DNA of 64,000 bases from Pseudomonas sp. S35 (GCF_009866765.1 NZ_CP019431.1:5332001-5396000); one strand, 5' to 3'. Positions 11,313-23,424 are shown, counted from the stretch's first letter. Notes: generated from the sequence alone by a model not told the origin. Program-made: numbers and translations.

Positions 11313-12890
11313 TCATTCCCACTCAATCGTCGCCGGCGGCTTGCTCGACACGTCATACGTCACGCGCGAGATACCTTCGATCTCGTTGATGATACGGCCG
11401 CTGACGGTTTCCAGCAGTTCGTACGGCAGGTGTGCCCAACGAGCGGTCATGAAGTCGATGGTTTCCACGGCACGCAGGGCCACGACCCAGGCGTAACGAC
11501 GGCCATCGCCTACCACACCAACCGATTTCACCGGCTGGAACACCACGAAGGCTTGGCTGACTTTGTGGTACCAGTCGGCCTTGCGCAGTTCTTCGATGAA
11601 GATGTGGTCGGCGCGACGCAGCAGGTCGGCGTATTCCTTCTTCACTTCACCGAGGATCCGCACGCCCAGGCCCGGGCCTGGGAATGGGTGGCGGTAGACC
11701 ATGTCGTACGGCAGGCCCAGTTCCAGGCCCAGACGGCGGACTTCGTCCTTGAACAGTTCGCGCAGCGGTTCTACCAGCTTGAGGTTCATTTCCTCAGGCA
11801 GGCCACCCACGTTGTGGTGGGACTTGATCACGTGGGCCTTGCCGCTCTTGGCGCCGGCCGACTCGATCACGTCGGGGTAGATGGTGCCCTGGGCGAGGTA
11901 CTTGATGTTGTCCAGGCTGTTGGACTGGGCATCGAAGACGTCGATGAAGGTGCGGCCGATGATCTTGCGCTTCTTCTCCGGGTCGGACTCGCCGGCCAGG
12001 TTATTCAAGAACTGATCTTCGGCGTTGGCGCGGATCACCTTGACGCCCATGTTCTCGGCGAACATGGCCATCACCTGCTCACCTTCGTGCAGGCGCAGCA
12101 GGCCGTTGTCGACGAAGACGCAGGTCAGTTGGTCGCCAATGGCTTTGTGCAGCAGCGCCGCAACCACGGAGGAGTCAACGCCGCCGGACAGGCCGAGCAG
12201 CACGTTGTCGGTGCCGACTTGGGCACGTACGTTGGCGATGGCGTCTTCAGCGATCTTCGATGGGGTCCACAGGGCTTCACACTCGCAGATGTCGAGGATG
12301 AAGCGCGACAGGATGCGGCCGCCTTGCTTGGTGTGGGTCACTTCCGGGTGGAACTGCACGCCGTAGTAGCGACGCTCGTCGCTGAACATGCCGGCGATCG
12401 GGCAGCTCGGGGTGCTGGCCAGGATGTGGAAGTCTTCCGGCATCTTGGTGACTTTGTCACCGTGGCTCATCCACACGTCGAGGCCGAACAGGCCGTCGGC
12501 GTCGACGTGATCTTCGATGCCGTCCAGCAGGCGGCTCTTGCCGACCACGTCCACACGGGCATAACCGAATTCACGCAGCTCGGAACCTTCAACCTTGCCG
12601 CCCAGTTGCTCGGCCATGGTCTGCATGCCGTAGCAGATACCGAAGACCGGCACGCCCAGATCGAACACGGCTTGCGGGCAGCGCGGGCTGTTGGCTTCGT
12701 GCACGGACTCGGGGCCACCGGCGAGGATGACGCCTTTCGGTGCGAATTCGCGAATCGCTTCGTCGTCCATGTCGAACGGATGCAGTTCGCAGTACACACC
12801 GATTTCACGCACGCGGCGGGCAATCAGTTGGGTGTACTGGGAACCGAAGTCGAGGATCAGGATGCGGTGGGCGTGAATGTCGAGGGCCAT
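11313..12890 (-). CDS. guaA: GMP synthase (glutamine-hydrolysing)
   Basis: A 525-aa enzyme converting XMP to GMP. Residues 8-200 are the class I glutamine amidotransferase with nucleophile Cys86 in GICYGMQ and the His/Glu of QFHPEVTHT. The ATP pyrophosphatase domain follows with the P-loop LSGGVDSS; the C-terminal dimerisation domain ends [25 protein letters not shown]. Full length. It lies downstream of guaB with an 80-bp gap, forming the usual guaBA pair. Confidence 0.97.
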   Translation of the reverse strand: MALDIHAHRILILDFGSQYTQLIARRVREIGVYCELHPFDMDDEAIREFAPKGVILAGGPESVHEANSPRCPQAVFDLGVPVFGICYGMQTMAEQLGGKVEGSELREFGYARVDVVGKSRLLDGIEDHVDADGLFGLDVWMSHGDKVTKMPEDFHILASTPSCPIAGMFSDERRYYGVQFHPEVTHTKQGGRILSRFILDICECEALWTPSKIAEDAIANVRAQVGTDNVLLGLSGGVDSSVVAALLHKAIGDQLTCVFVDNGLLRLHEGEQVMAMFAENMGVKVIRANAEDQFLNNLAGESDPEKKRKIIGRTFIDVFDAQSNSLDNIKYLAQGTIYPDVIESAGAKSGKAHVIKSHHNVGGLPEEMNLKLVEPLRELFKDEVRRLGLELGLPYDMVYRHPFPGPGLGVRILGEVKKEYADLLRRADHIFIEELRKADWYHKVSQAFVVFQPVKSVGVVGDGRRYAWVVALRAVETIDFMTARWAHLPYELLETVSGRIINEIEGISRVTYDVSSKPPATIEWE

Positions 12891-12924
12891 GAAGTCAGTC
12901 TCGTCTAATGAATCAGAAACAACT

Positions 12925-12945
12925 CGGGGCTGAAGAACAGCCCCG
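12925..12945. other. Hairpin between guaB and guaA
   Basis: CGGGGCTG pairs with CAGCCCCG around a 5-nt loop in the guaB-guaA gap. No T-run follows on the transcribed strand, so it looks like an intercistronic hairpin or attenuating pause site rather than a terminator. Confidence 0.5.
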
Positions 12946-12970
12946 GTTACTTAACATTTTGCTGGAAGCC

Positions 12971-15093
<2,123 letters not shown>

Positions 15094-15121
15094 GAGAGTC
15101 CTGCGGTGTGGCTTCTGGCCT

Positions 15122-15189
15122 CATCGCGGGCAAGCCCGGCTCCCACATTGGAATGCACTCAACTGTGGGAGCCGGGCTTGCCCGCGATG
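15122..15189. repeat. REP palindrome, perfect 26-bp arms
   Basis: The 26-bp arm at 15122-15147 (CATCGCGGGCAAGCCCGGCT...) is exactly complementary to 15164-15189, with a 16-bp centre. It lies between the CxxC-protein gene and the permease gene, both on the minus strand. Confidence 0.9.
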
Positions 15190-15230
15190 ACGCCCGGGAG
15201 GACGGCAGCTTAATCCCTGAAGAAATCAGG

Positions 15231-15998
15231 TCAAGTGCTCAAGTACCGCCCAATCAATGCAATGCCACTGGCCAATACCAGCCAGGTCACCAACCGGACG
15301 AAGGCCTCACGGGACATGCGCATCGTCAGCCTGCGCCCACACCACAAGCCCAGGACCATCGCCGGCAACAGGCACAGCGCCAACAGCAACAGCGGCAAAT
15401 CCGCGTACACCCCGGCAATCAGGAACAGGCTCAAGCGCACCACGGTGCTGCAACTGATCAGCGCGCTTTGGGTGGCCCGCGCCGCGTCCTTGGGCAAGCG
15501 GCTGTTCAGGTAGATCGCATATAAAAAGCCACCACTGCCAAACAGCGCGCCAAACAGGCCGCCGACAGTGCCCATGGGAATCGACCAGCCTTTGGCAAGC
15601 TGCGCGGGGCGGGCTTTTACGGCCAGGGTGTAAACGGCATAGACACTGATAAACAGCCCCATCAACAACAGCAACAGGTCCGAATGCAGGTTGAGCAAAA
15701 ACACCACGCCCAATGTGCAGCCGATGGCCATGCACGGCAGCAGTCGCAGCAGTTCCGGCGTGTCCACGTCCCGCCGGGTTTGCAGCAGGCCGCCGAAGGC
15801 CGCGACAAAATCCAACAGCACCAGCAACGGGATGATCTTCGACAATGGCATGAACAGAATCAGGATCGGCCCCGCCACCAGAGCGGTGCCGAAGCCGGCA
15901 ATACCGAACACGATGTATGCCACGACGACACCCACGCCGATTACCAGCCAATCCACACCGCCAAACGACCACTGACCCATCAGCTCAACCGGGCTCAT
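15231..15998 (-). CDS. TauE/SafE-family membrane permease
   Basis: A 255-aa inner-membrane protein with about eight hydrophobic segments and the family features VFGIAGFGTALVAGP near the N-terminus and GGLFGALFGSGGFLYAIY in the second half, the two-fold repeat typical of TauE/SafE (DUF81) exporters of sulfite, sulfonates or similar anions. Three in-frame ATGs exist (16037, 16025, 15998); I chose 15998 because only it has a good ribosome site, AAGGAA 7 nt upstream. Divergent from a LysR regulator 99 bp away, which probably controls it. Substrate unknown. Confidence 0.85.
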   Translation of the reverse strand: MSPVELMGQWSFGGVDWLVIGVGVVVAYIVFGIAGFGTALVAGPILILFMPLSKIIPLLVLLDFVAAFGGLLQTRRDVDTPELLRLLPCMAIGCTLGVVFLLNLHSDLLLLLMGLFISVYAVYTLAVKARPAQLAKGWSIPMGTVGGLFGALFGSGGFLYAIYLNSRLPKDAARATQSALISCSTVVRLSLFLIAGVYADLPLLLLALCLLPAMVLGLWCGRRLTMRMSREAFVRLVTWLVLASGIALIGRYLST

Positions 15999-16097
15999 GA
16001 CGTATTCCTTGAAAGAGATAGCCATCACTTTAGCCATCGGCGAGGGTTGCGACTAATATCGTCAAAGCCCTCCACCCATCTCGAAAAGGCATGACGC

Positions 16098-16988
16098 GTG
16101 ATTTCCACTCGCCAACTGCGTTACTTCGTCGAAATCGCCGACAGCGGCAGCTTCGGCGCCGCCGCCGAACGCCTGTTCGTGGCGCAATCGGCCCTGAGCC
16201 GGCAGATCAAGGCGCTGGAAAACCAGCTGCAAACAGCGCTGTTTGAACGTACCGCGCGCCAGCCACGACTCACCGCAGCGGGCGAAGCCTTTTATCCGCG
16301 GGCGCGCAACCTGCTGAGTGAACTGGCCAAGGCCAGCGAGGTGGCGACCCAGGTCGGCAACGGTCAACTCGGCACCCTGCGCCTGAGCCATTCGAGCACT
16401 GTGCCGATGAGCGGCGTTTTACTGCAAGGTATCAGCACCTGGCTGGAGCGCTGCCCCGGCGTGTCGATGGATATCGTCAAACTGTCCTCTGAAGCCCAAC
16501 TGGAGGAAATCGCCGACGGCCGCCTGGATATCGGCCTGCTACGGCTGCCGGTCCTGCGCCAGCGCGAAGGTGTACGCGTGGAGCCTTTATATAAGGAACA
16601 ATTGCTGCTGGCAGTGCCGCCGAATCACCGGTTGGCACGTAGCAACGCGCCGGTCGACCTGGAGCAGCTCAAGGATGAAGCGTTTATCTCGATCCCCCAT
16701 CCGCAGCGTGGTGGCCTGAGTTATCTGTCGGCCGAACTGTGCATGCGCGCAGGATTTTTCCCTAAGGCGGCGCGGGTCATGTCGCGCAAGACCACGCAAC
16801 TGCAACTGATCCAGGCCAGCTTCGGAATTGCCTTGTTACCAAAATCCATGCAGGACATCGCCCCCGCCAATGTGCACTTTTTACCGCTGGCCGACCCGGA
16901 CTGCCTCAGCACCGTAGCCGTGGCCTGCCAGCAGGCGCCGAGCCCGCTGGTGGAGCAATTCTGTCAAACCTTGCACGAATGCCTATAA
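16098..16988 (+). CDS. LysR-family transcriptional regulator
   Basis: A 296-aa regulator beginning with GTG at 16098; an AAAGG box lies 8 nt upstream. Residues 1-60 are the LysR helix-turn-helix (LRYFVEIADSGSFGAAAERL...SALSRQIKALE), the rest an effector-binding domain (residues about 90-290). Divergent from the TauE-type permease, the classical layout for a LysR target. Effector unknown. xseA starts 10 nt after its stop, so they may be partly cotranscribed. Confidence 0.9.
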   Translation: MISTRQLRYFVEIADSGSFGAAAERLFVAQSALSRQIKALENQLQTALFERTARQPRLTAAGEAFYPRARNLLSELAKASEVATQVGNGQLGTLRLSHSSTVPMSGVLLQGISTWLERCPGVSMDIVKLSSEAQLEEIADGRLDIGLLRLPVLRQREGVRVEPLYKEQLLLAVPPNHRLARSNAPVDLEQLKDEAFISIPHPQRGGLSYLSAELCMRAGFFPKAARVMSRKTTQLQLIQASFGIALLPKSMQDIAPANVHFLPLADPDCLSTVAVACQQAPSPLVEQFCQTLHECL

Positions 16989-16998
16989 ACTGCTGCCC

Positions 16999-18378
16999 AT
17001 GATTAAAGACCCCTTTGCCCGCCTGGGCCTGGACCGCGAAGTCCTGACTGTCAGCCAACTCAACGGCCGTGCGCGGGTGTTGCTGGAAGACGTGTTCACC
17101 AATATCTGGGTCGAAGGCGAGATCTCCAACCTCGCCCGCCCGGCCTCCGGCCATGTGTATTTCACCCTCAAGGACAGCGGCGCCCAGGTGCGTTGCGCCT
17201 TGTTCCGCAACAATGCCGCGCGGGTGCGCCAGGCACTCAAGGATGGCCTGGCGGTGAAGGTACGCGGCAAGGTCTCGCTGTTCGAGGGCCGTGGCGACTA
17301 CCAGTTGATCCTCGACACCGTGGAGCCGGCTGGCGATGGAGCGCTGCGCCTGGCCTTCGATGCGTTGAAGGAAAAGCTCAGTGCCGAAGGCCTGTTCAGC
17401 GCCGAACGCAAGGTGCCCCTGCCCGCCCATCCTCGACGCATCGGTATTATCAGTTCACCGACCGGCGCGGTAATCCGCGACATCATCAGTGTGTTCCGCC
17501 GCCGGGCGCCGAACGTTGAGCTGACCTTGATCCCCACCGCCGTACAAGGCCGCGAAGCGATCGCACAGATTGTGCGGGCGCTGAAGCTTGCCGACGCCCG
17601 AGGCTTTGACGCGCTGATCCTGGCCCGTGGCGGCGGCTCCCTGGAAGACCTGTGGTGCTTCAACGAAGAAGCTGTTGCGCGCGCAGTGGATGCGTGCGTC
17701 ACGCCTATCGTCAGCGCCGTCGGCCATGAAACCGACGTGTCCATCAGCGATTTCGTGGCGGACGTGCGTGCGCCCACGCCGTCTGCCGCCGCTGAATTGC
17801 TGGCACCGGATGCCAGCCATCTGGTGCGCCAGGTAGAAAACCTGCATCGGCGCTTGGTGATGCTGATGCGCAACCGCCTGAGCCACGATCGCCTGCGCCT
17901 GGAAGGCATGGCCCGTCGCCTGCGCCACCCGGGCGAGCGTTTGCGCCAGCAGGCCCAGCGCCTGGATGACCTGGACATGCGCCTGCGCCGCGCCTTCGAG
18001 CGCAGTCTCAATACCCGTCGCGAACGCTTGATCCGCCTGGAGACCCGCCTCGCCGGCCAGCACCCCGGCCGCCAACTGGCGCTGTTGCGCCAGCGCCTGG
18101 ACAGCCTCGCCGAACGCCTGCCCCGCGCCATGCGCGAAGGCCTCAAGGCGCGTCGCCTGCAACTGCAAAGCCAGGTACAGACGTTGCAGGTGGTCAGCCC
18201 GCTGGCGACCCTGGGCCGTGGCTACAGCATCCTGCTGGACGAGCGCGGCCAGGCCATTCGCAACGCAGCGCAAACCCACACCGGCCAACGCCTCACCGCA
18301 CGCCTCGGTGAAGGCCAATTGCAAGTGCGGGTGGAAGACAACCACCTGACACCCGTCACCCTTTCGCTATTGGATTGA
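16999..18378 (+). CDS. xseA: Exodeoxyribonuclease VII large subunit
   Basis: A 459-aa nuclease subunit that degrades single-stranded DNA from both ends together with XseB. Residues about 18-110 form the OB-fold (VSQLNGRARVLLEDVFTNIWVEGEISN), about 125-330 the catalytic domain with GIISSPTGAVIRD and LARGGGSLEDLWCFNEE, and the C-terminal third is a Leu/Arg-rich coiled coil. Normal length. The M23 peptidase gene begins 3 nt after the stop. Confidence 0.96.
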   Translation: MIKDPFARLGLDREVLTVSQLNGRARVLLEDVFTNIWVEGEISNLARPASGHVYFTLKDSGAQVRCALFRNNAARVRQALKDGLAVKVRGKVSLFEGRGDYQLILDTVEPAGDGALRLAFDALKEKLSAEGLFSAERKVPLPAHPRRIGIISSPTGAVIRDIISVFRRRAPNVELTLIPTAVQGREAIAQIVRALKLADARGFDALILARGGGSLEDLWCFNEEAVARAVDACVTPIVSAVGHETDVSISDFVADVRAPTPSAAAELLAPDASHLVRQVENLHRRLVMLMRNRLSHDRLRLEGMARRLRHPGERLRQQAQRLDDLDMRLRRAFERSLNTRRERLIRLETRLAGQHPGRQLALLRQRLDSLAERLPRAMREGLKARRLQLQSQVQTLQVVSPLATLGRGYSILLDERGQAIRNAAQTHTGQRLTARLGEGQLQVRVEDNHLTPVTLSLLD

Positions 18379-18381
18379 TTG

Positions 18382-19203
18382 ATGCCACGTCTTTTTAGCT
18401 TGTTGATGCTGCTGTGCCTTGCCTTTAATGCCCACGCTGACAGCTACATCAGCCGCACTCTGAACAAACCGGTGCCGGGTGGCGTTGCGGTGGTCGACCT
18501 CGGGCCTTCCGCCGGTGCGCCTAAAGCCACGTACCAAGGCAAACCGGTGCTGGTGGTGAAGGAGCAGGACAATTGGCTGGCGATTGTCGGCATCCCGCTA
18601 ACCGTCAAGCCGGGCAACGAGCGCCTCAGCAGCGGCGGGCGCAGCCTGCCGTTTATCGTCGGCTACAAGAAATACCCGGAACAGCGCATCACCCTGAAAA
18701 ACAAAAGCCAGGTCAACCCAGCCCCCGCGCAGCTCAAGCGCATCGAGGCCGAGTTGGCAGTGCAGATCAAGGCGTACCGCAGCTTCAGCCCTAACCTGCC
18801 GAGCAACCTGGTGCTGGATAAACCGGTGAACGGGCCGCTGTCGAGCAAGTTCGGCGTACGCCGTTTCTTCAACGGCGAAGAACGCAACCCGCATTCGGGC
18901 CTGGATTTCGCCGTACCGGCCGGCACGCCGATCAAGACGCCGGCGAACGGCAAGGTGATTCTGGTCGGCAACTACTTCTTCAATGGCAACACCGTGTTTG
19001 TCGATCATGGCCAGGGGTTTATCAGCATGTTCTGCCACATGTCGGTGATCGACGTGAAGGTGGGCCAGCAACTGGTGCGGGGTGCGGTGGTGGGCAAGGT
19101 CGGTGCGACAGGCCGCGCGACCGGGCCGCATATGCACTGGAATGTCAGCCTCAACGACGCCCGGGTGGACCCGGCGATCTTTATCGGCGCGTTCCAGCCC
19201 TGA
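18382..19203 (+). CDS. M23-family metallopeptidase (LytM domain), exported
   Basis: A 273-aa exported peptidase. Signal peptide MPRLFSLLMLLCLAFNAHA ends before DSYIS. Residues about 170-265 are the LytM/M23 domain with zinc ligands in NPHSGLDFA (HxxxD) and HMHW (HxH). Such enzymes cut peptidoglycan cross-links in the periplasm. A TTG codon 3 nt upstream is also in frame, but the ATG at 18382 gives the cleaner signal. Immediately downstream of xseA and probably translationally coupled. Substrate bond is not predictable here. Confidence 0.9.
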   Translation: MPRLFSLLMLLCLAFNAHADSYISRTLNKPVPGGVAVVDLGPSAGAPKATYQGKPVLVVKEQDNWLAIVGIPLTVKPGNERLSSGGRSLPFIVGYKKYPEQRITLKNKSQVNPAPAQLKRIEAELAVQIKAYRSFSPNLPSNLVLDKPVNGPLSSKFGVRRFFNGEERNPHSGLDFAVPAGTPIKTPANGKVILVGNYFFNGNTVFVDHGQGFISMFCHMSVIDVKVGQQLVRGAVVGKVGATGRATGPHMHWNVSLNDARVDPAIFIGAFQP

Positions 19204-19211
19204 ATGACTCG

Positions 19212-19239
19212 ATTGCGCGCGCTGCAAAGCACGCGCAAT
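19212..19239 (+). terminator. Stem-loop after the M23 peptidase gene
   Basis: ATTGCGCG and CGCGCAAT form an 8-bp stem with a 12-nt loop right after the stop codon. The following TAAATT is only a weak T-tract, so termination is plausible rather than certain. Confidence 0.5.
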
Positions 19240-19360
19240 TAAATTCAGCGCCCGCCACATTCCCAGGCATAAAATCTCGATTCCTACGCAAATAGAAGAA
19301 CTTCTCTCAATTTTTAGCGACTGCTTGCCATCTTTCACCCCGGCGGTTAGGGTTGAGCTT

Positions 19361-19438
19361 ATGAAAACCTCTCACACCCTCATTCAGCTTCGCCAGCACC
19401 GCAGCCTGTGCCTCGTCAGCGCACGACTGCCAGGCTGA
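19361..19438 (+). CDS. Putative leuA leader peptide (25 aa)
   Basis: A 25-codon ORF ends 89 bp before leuA. It starts [12 protein letters not shown] and ends SARLPG, with five Leu codons (CTC, CTT, CTG, CTC, CTG), one Ile and one Val, as expected of a branched-chain amino-acid attenuator. A 6-bp stem inside the ORF (AGCCTG at 19403-19408 with CAGGCT at 19431-19436) could be part of a switch. I see no strong T-tailed terminator before leuA, so a ribosome-stalling or translational mechanism is possible. Function is inference from position and composition. The other bases of the 19204-19527 gap show no other gene. Confidence 0.5.
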   Translation: MKTSHTLIQLRQHRSLCLVSARLPG

Positions 19439-19527
19439 ATCGATCTGCCTCGTCTCTACGCTTTATCCCCAAAAACAGTTTTACGGCAGGCCGCCTTTTC
19501 TCGGCCCCTACAACAAAGGATTTCCCG

Positions 19528-21207
19528 ATGAGCATGCTCAAAGACCCGTCTTCGAAGTACCGCGCGTTCCCGACCATCGACATCCCGGACCGCACCTGGC
19601 CATCGAAGACCATCACCACCGCGCCCATCTGGTGCAGTTCCGACCTGCGTGATGGCAACCAGTCGCTGATCGAACCGATGGACGCAGTGAAAAAGCTGCG
19701 CTTCTGGAAGACCTTGGTCGCCGTCGGCGTGAAGGAAATCGAAGCGTCGTTTCCGGCTGCGTCGCAAACCGACTTCGACTTCGTGCGCACCCTGATCGAA
19801 GACAACCACATCCCCGAGGACACCACCATCCAGGTGCTGACCCAGGGCCGTGAAGACTTGATCGCACGCACCTTCGAATCCCTGCGCGGCGCCAAGAAAG
19901 CCATCGTGCACTTGTACAACGCCACGTCGCCATCGTTCCGCCGCATCGTGTTCAACCAGGACAAGGACGGCATCAAGGCCATCGCGGTCAATGCGGCCAA
20001 GCTGTTCGTCAAATACGCCGCCCAGCAGCCGGAAACCCAGTGGACCTTCGAGTATTCGCCAGAGACGTTCAGCGCCACTGAGCTGGAGTTCGCCAAGGAA
20101 GTCTGTGACGCGGTGATCGAGGTGTGGAACCCGACGCCTGAGCACAAGATGATCCTCAACCTGCCAGCCACCGTTGAGTGCGCCACGCCGAACATCTATG
20201 CCGACCAGATCGAGTGGTTCGGTCGCCATATCAACCGTCGTGACAGCGTGATCATCAGCCTGCACACCCACAACGACCGTGGCACCGGCGTAGCCGCCAC
20301 CGAACTGGGCCTGATGGCCGGCGCTGACCGGGTCGAAGGCTGCCTGTTCGGCAACGGCGAGCGTACCGGCAACGTCGACCTGGTCACCGTGGCCCTTAAC
20401 ATGTACACCCAAGGCCTCGACCCACAACTGGACTTCTCCGACATCGACGGCGTGCGCAAAGTCGTCGAGGAGTGCAACCAGATCCAGGTGCACCCACGTC
20501 ACCCGTACGTCGGCGACTTGGTGCACACCGCATTCTCCGGTTCCCACCAGGATGCGATCCGCAAGGGTTTCACCCAGCAGAAAGACGATGCGCTGTGGGA
20601 AGTGCCGTACTTGCCAATCGACCCCGCCGACATTGGTCGCAGCTACGAAGCCGTGATTCGTGTGAACAGCCAGTCGGGCAAAGGCGGCATCGCCTACCTG
20701 CTGGAGCAGGAATACGACATCAGCTTGCCGCGCCGCATGCAGATCGAATTCAGCCAGGTGGTCCAGGCCGAAACCGACCGTGTGGGCCTGGAGATGACCG
20801 CACCACAGATCTACGCCTTGCTGCAACGCGAGTACTTGCAGGCCAACACCCCGTACGCGCTGGTCAGCCATCGCTTGCAGGAAGAAAACGGCAACAGCTT
20901 TGTCGAAGTGGAAGTTTCCGGCAAAGGCCAGGGCGAAACCAACCTGCACTGGAAAGGCAAAGGCAACGGCGCACTGGAAGCCTTGGTTGCCGGCCTGCCG
21001 GTAGCGGTCGAGATCATGGACTACAACGAACACGCGATCGGCGCGGGCACCAATGCCAAGGCAGCGGCCTACATCGAGCTGCGTGTGAATGGCGAGCGTC
21101 CGGTGCATGGCGTGGGCATTGATGAAAACATCACCACAGCCAGCTTCAAGGCGCTGTTCAGCGCGCTGAACCGCTCGCTGAGCCAGTTGGAAGCAAAGGC
21201 GGCTTAA
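19528..21207 (+). CDS. leuA: 2-isopropylmalate synthase
   Basis: A 559-aa enzyme that condenses acetyl-CoA with 2-oxoisovalerate, the first committed step to leucine. The TIM barrel (about 30-310) has the metal-binding start SSDLRDGNQ and the metal-binding HTHNDRG. The C-terminal LeuA regulatory domain (about 430-555) gives leucine feedback. The length fits the long LeuA type of gamma-proteobacteria and actinobacteria. The frame opens at 19408, but [14 protein letters not shown] at 19528 has AAAGGA 7 nt upstream. Confidence 0.95.
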   Translation: MSMLKDPSSKYRAFPTIDIPDRTWPSKTITTAPIWCSSDLRDGNQSLIEPMDAVKKLRFWKTLVAVGVKEIEASFPAASQTDFDFVRTLIEDNHIPEDTTIQVLTQGREDLIARTFESLRGAKKAIVHLYNATSPSFRRIVFNQDKDGIKAIAVNAAKLFVKYAAQQPETQWTFEYSPETFSATELEFAKEVCDAVIEVWNPTPEHKMILNLPATVECATPNIYADQIEWFGRHINRRDSVIISLHTHNDRGTGVAATELGLMAGADRVEGCLFGNGERTGNVDLVTVALNMYTQGLDPQLDFSDIDGVRKVVEECNQIQVHPRHPYVGDLVHTAFSGSHQDAIRKGFTQQKDDALWEVPYLPIDPADIGRSYEAVIRVNSQSGKGGIAYLLEQEYDISLPRRMQIEFSQVVQAETDRVGLEMTAPQIYALLQREYLQANTPYALVSHRLQEENGNSFVEVEVSGKGQGETNLHWKGKGNGALEALVAGLPVAVEIMDYNEHAIGAGTNAKAAAYIELRVNGERPVHGVGIDENITTASFKALFSALNRSLSQLEAKAA

Positions 21208-21223
21208 CACACCGCTGAAATGC

Positions 21224-21258
21224 AAAAGGCCCCTGGGTGAGAACTCAGGGGCCTTTTT
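21224..21258 (+). terminator. leuA terminator
   Basis: AAAAGGCCCCTG and CAGGGGCCTTTTT form a strong GC-rich stem around GGTGAGAACT, followed by a T-run 17 bp after the leuA stop. Confidence 0.9.
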
Positions 21259-21294
21259 GCTGGGCTTTATATTTGCGGTGTCTGTCAGGTCCTC

Positions 21295-21359
21295 ATCGGG
21301 GGCAAGCCCCCTCCCACATTTGGAATGCGTTTCCCTGTGGGAGGGGGCTTGCCCCCGAT
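21295..21359. repeat. REP palindrome, perfect 24-bp arms
   Basis: ATCGGGGGCAAGCCCCCTCC... at 21295-21318 is exactly complementary to 21336-21359, with a 17-bp centre. It sits between the convergent leuA and the amidase gene. Confidence 0.9.
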
Positions 21360-21368
21360 AGCGGCCTG

Positions 21369-22160
21369 TCAGACAAACTGAAAGCTATCGGCATCCAGGT
21401 TCGCCGGAAACCTGGTGCGGTACGCCGCCAGTTCAGCCGCGTCCAGGCACACCTGAAACACTCCATCGGCCTCCCCCGCACTCAGCAGGGTTTCGCCCTG
21501 GAAATCCAACACCTGACTGTCCCCGGTGTAGGCAAAGCCCTTCCCATCCGTGCCCACCCGATTCACCGCCGCCACATAACACAAGTTTTCGATGGCTCGC
21601 GCCGGCAACAGACGATTCCAATGCTGGCGCCGCGCACCCGGCCAGTTGGCGGTGTACAGCAGCAGGTCCGTATCCTGGGCATCGCGGCTCCACACCGGAA
21701 AACGCAGGTCGTAGCAAATCAGTGGCCGAATGCGCCAGCCCTTCAATTCAAACTGCACCTGCCGTTCGCCGGGAGTGTAGTGGTCATGTTCACCGGCCAT
21801 GCGGAACAGGTGGCGCTTGTCGTAATGCAGCACCTCGCCATCCGGCCGCGCCCACAGCAGGCGGTTGCGGTGGCTGCCGTCAGCGGCCTGGATGATCACA
21901 CTGCCGGTGATCACGGCGTTGTACTTCGCCGCCTGGGCTTGGAGCCATCTATGGGTAGGGCCGCTTTCCGGTTCAGCGAGAGTGGCCGACTCCATGGAGA
22001 AACCGGTGGTGAACATTTCCGGCAATACGATCAGATCGGCGCCCTTGGCCTGCTCCAGCAGCAGGTCGAAGTGCTCAAGATTGGCCTGACGGTCGTGCCA
22101 CGCGAGTGTGGTCTGGACCAGGGCGATAGTCAGGTTCGGCAGTGCACTCAGATCACGCAT
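21369..22160 (-). CDS. Nitrilase-family amidohydrolase (omega-amidase, YafV-like)
   Basis: A 263-aa cytoplasmic enzyme with the nitrilase triad: Glu in LPEMFTTGF, Lys in YDKRHLF and Cys in LICYDLRFP. These match omega-amidases that hydrolyse 2-oxoglutaramate or 2-oxosuccinamate-type products. Its start overlaps the end of the aminotransferase gene by 13 bp. The pairing of a methionine/glutamine transaminase with an omega-amidase is known from methionine salvage, which supports the call. Exact substrate is inference. Confidence 0.85.
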   Translation of the reverse strand: MRDLSALPNLTIALVQTTLAWHDRQANLEHFDLLLEQAKGADLIVLPEMFTTGFSMESATLAEPESGPTHRWLQAQAAKYNAVITGSVIIQAADGSHRNRLLWARPDGEVLHYDKRHLFRMAGEHDHYTPGERQVQFELKGWRIRPLICYDLRFPVWSRDAQDTDLLLYTANWPGARRQHWNRLLPARAIENLCYVAAVNRVGTDGKGFAYTGDSQVLDFQGETLLSAGEADGVFQVCLDAAELAAYRTRFPANLDADSFQFV

Positions 22161-23296
22161 AGTTTTTCAGCTGCTTGGCGCAGCGTCTCCTCGCGTTTGG
22201 CAAAGCACAAGCGCACCAGGCGCTGGCCTTGGGGTGGGTGCTGGTAGAACACCGAGACGGGGATGGTCGCGACGCCGTGTTCGCGGGTCATCCACAGGGA
22301 CATGGCGACGTCATCAAGGTCCGGGCGAATCTGTGAGTAATCCACCAATTGGAAGTAGGTACCGGTCACTCGGGTAAAACTGAATCGCGATGGTTCCAGC
22401 AAGTCGCAAAACAGATCGCGCTTTGCTTGATAGAACGCGGGCAATTCGTCGACATGCTCCGGGTGTTCGGCCATGAAGTCGGCCAGCGCGAACTGCAACG
22501 GCGTCACGCCGCAAAAGTTGACGTATTGGTGCACCTTGCGCAGCTCGGCGGTGAGCGCCGGTGGCGCGACTACATAGCCGGTTTTCCAGCCGGTCACGTG
22601 GTAGGTCTTGCCAAAGGAACTGACCACAAACGCGCGCTGGTACAGCTCTTCGTGGGCCAGCACGCTGACATGGGGCACACCGTCAAAGACCAGGTGCTCG
22701 TAGACCTCGTCGCTGACCAGGTAGATATCGCGGTCGCGGATCAGCTCGGCCAACTGGTCCAGCTCGGCGCGACTGATCAGGGCGCCCGTGGGGTTATGCG
22801 GGGTGTTGAGGATGATCATGCGCGTACGCGGCGACAACGCGGCCTTGATCTTCTCGAAGTCCAGCGCGAAGCCTTGCAGGCTCAGTTGCACATGCACACA
22901 GCGACCACCGGCCAGCTCGACCGAGGGCTCGTAGCTGTCGTAGCAGGGGTCGAACACGATGACTTCATCGCCGTTGCGAATCACCGCCTGGATCGCGCAG
23001 AAGATCGCCGCCGTGGCGCCTGGGGTGATGGTCACTTCAGTGTCAGGGTTGACCGCGGCGCCGTAGTGGCGGGCGATCTTGGCCGACACTTGTTGGCGCA
23101 GGGCCGGCAGGCCGGTCATCGGGGAATATTGGTTGTGTCCGCTGGCAACATGCTTGCCCACCGCATCAAGCAACGCCTGGGGGCCATTGAAATCGGGAAA
23201 GCCTTGGGACAGGTTGAGCGCGCCGGTTTCGGCAGCCAATTGCGACATGGTGGTGAAAATCGTGGTGCCGACATTCGGCAGCTTGCTGGTGATCAT
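22148..23296 (-). CDS. PLP-dependent aminotransferase (methionine/glutamine transaminase type)
   Basis: A 382-aa fold-type I aminotransferase. SQGFPDF near the N-terminus, NTPHNPTGALIS, and the PLP lysine in SSFGKTYHVTGWKTGY place it with the YbdL/kynurenine-aminotransferase-like group. The frame opens at 23386 but MITSKLPNVGTTIFTTMSQL at 23296 is the family start. Overlap with the downstream omega-amidase indicates an operon that transaminates and then hydrolyses an amide keto acid. Confidence 0.88.
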   Translation of the reverse strand: MITSKLPNVGTTIFTTMSQLAAETGALNLSQGFPDFNGPQALLDAVGKHVASGHNQYSPMTGLPALRQQVSAKIARHYGAAVNPDTEVTITPGATAAIFCAIQAVIRNGDEVIVFDPCYDSYEPSVELAGGRCVHVQLSLQGFALDFEKIKAALSPRTRMIILNTPHNPTGALISRAELDQLAELIRDRDIYLVSDEVYEHLVFDGVPHVSVLAHEELYQRAFVVSSFGKTYHVTGWKTGYVVAPPALTAELRKVHQYVNFCGVTPLQFALADFMAEHPEHVDELPAFYQAKRDLFCDLLEPSRFSFTRVTGTYFQLVDYSQIRPDLDDVAMSLWMTREHGVATIPVSVFYQHPPQGQRLVRLCFAKREETLRQAAEKLCVI

Positions 23297-23371
23297 GGGA
23301 GCCCCCTTCGGGTGAGCTACAAGTTTTAAGCTGCCAGCTGCAAGCAGGTCAAGGGGCAAACCGTCACGCAC

Positions 23372-23400
23372 AAAAAAGGGCTCCAAAGGAGCCCTTTTTT
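23372..23400. terminator. Rho-independent terminator before the aminotransferase gene
   Basis: AAAAAAGGGCTCC and GGAGCCCTTTTTT form a stem with an AAA loop and tails on both sides. On the minus strand it lies after der, so it should end the der transcript and separate it from the aminotransferase operon. Confidence 0.85.
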
Positions 23401-23424
23401 GCAGCTTGCAACTTGAAGCGGCGC

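Noticed and set aside
11430..12908. 492-aa plus-strand frame opposite guaA
   Set aside because: guaA is certain on the other strand, and the composition is that of a shadow frame.
19456..21225. 589-aa minus-strand frame opposite leuA
   Set aside because: Low-complexity shadow of the leuA codon pattern.
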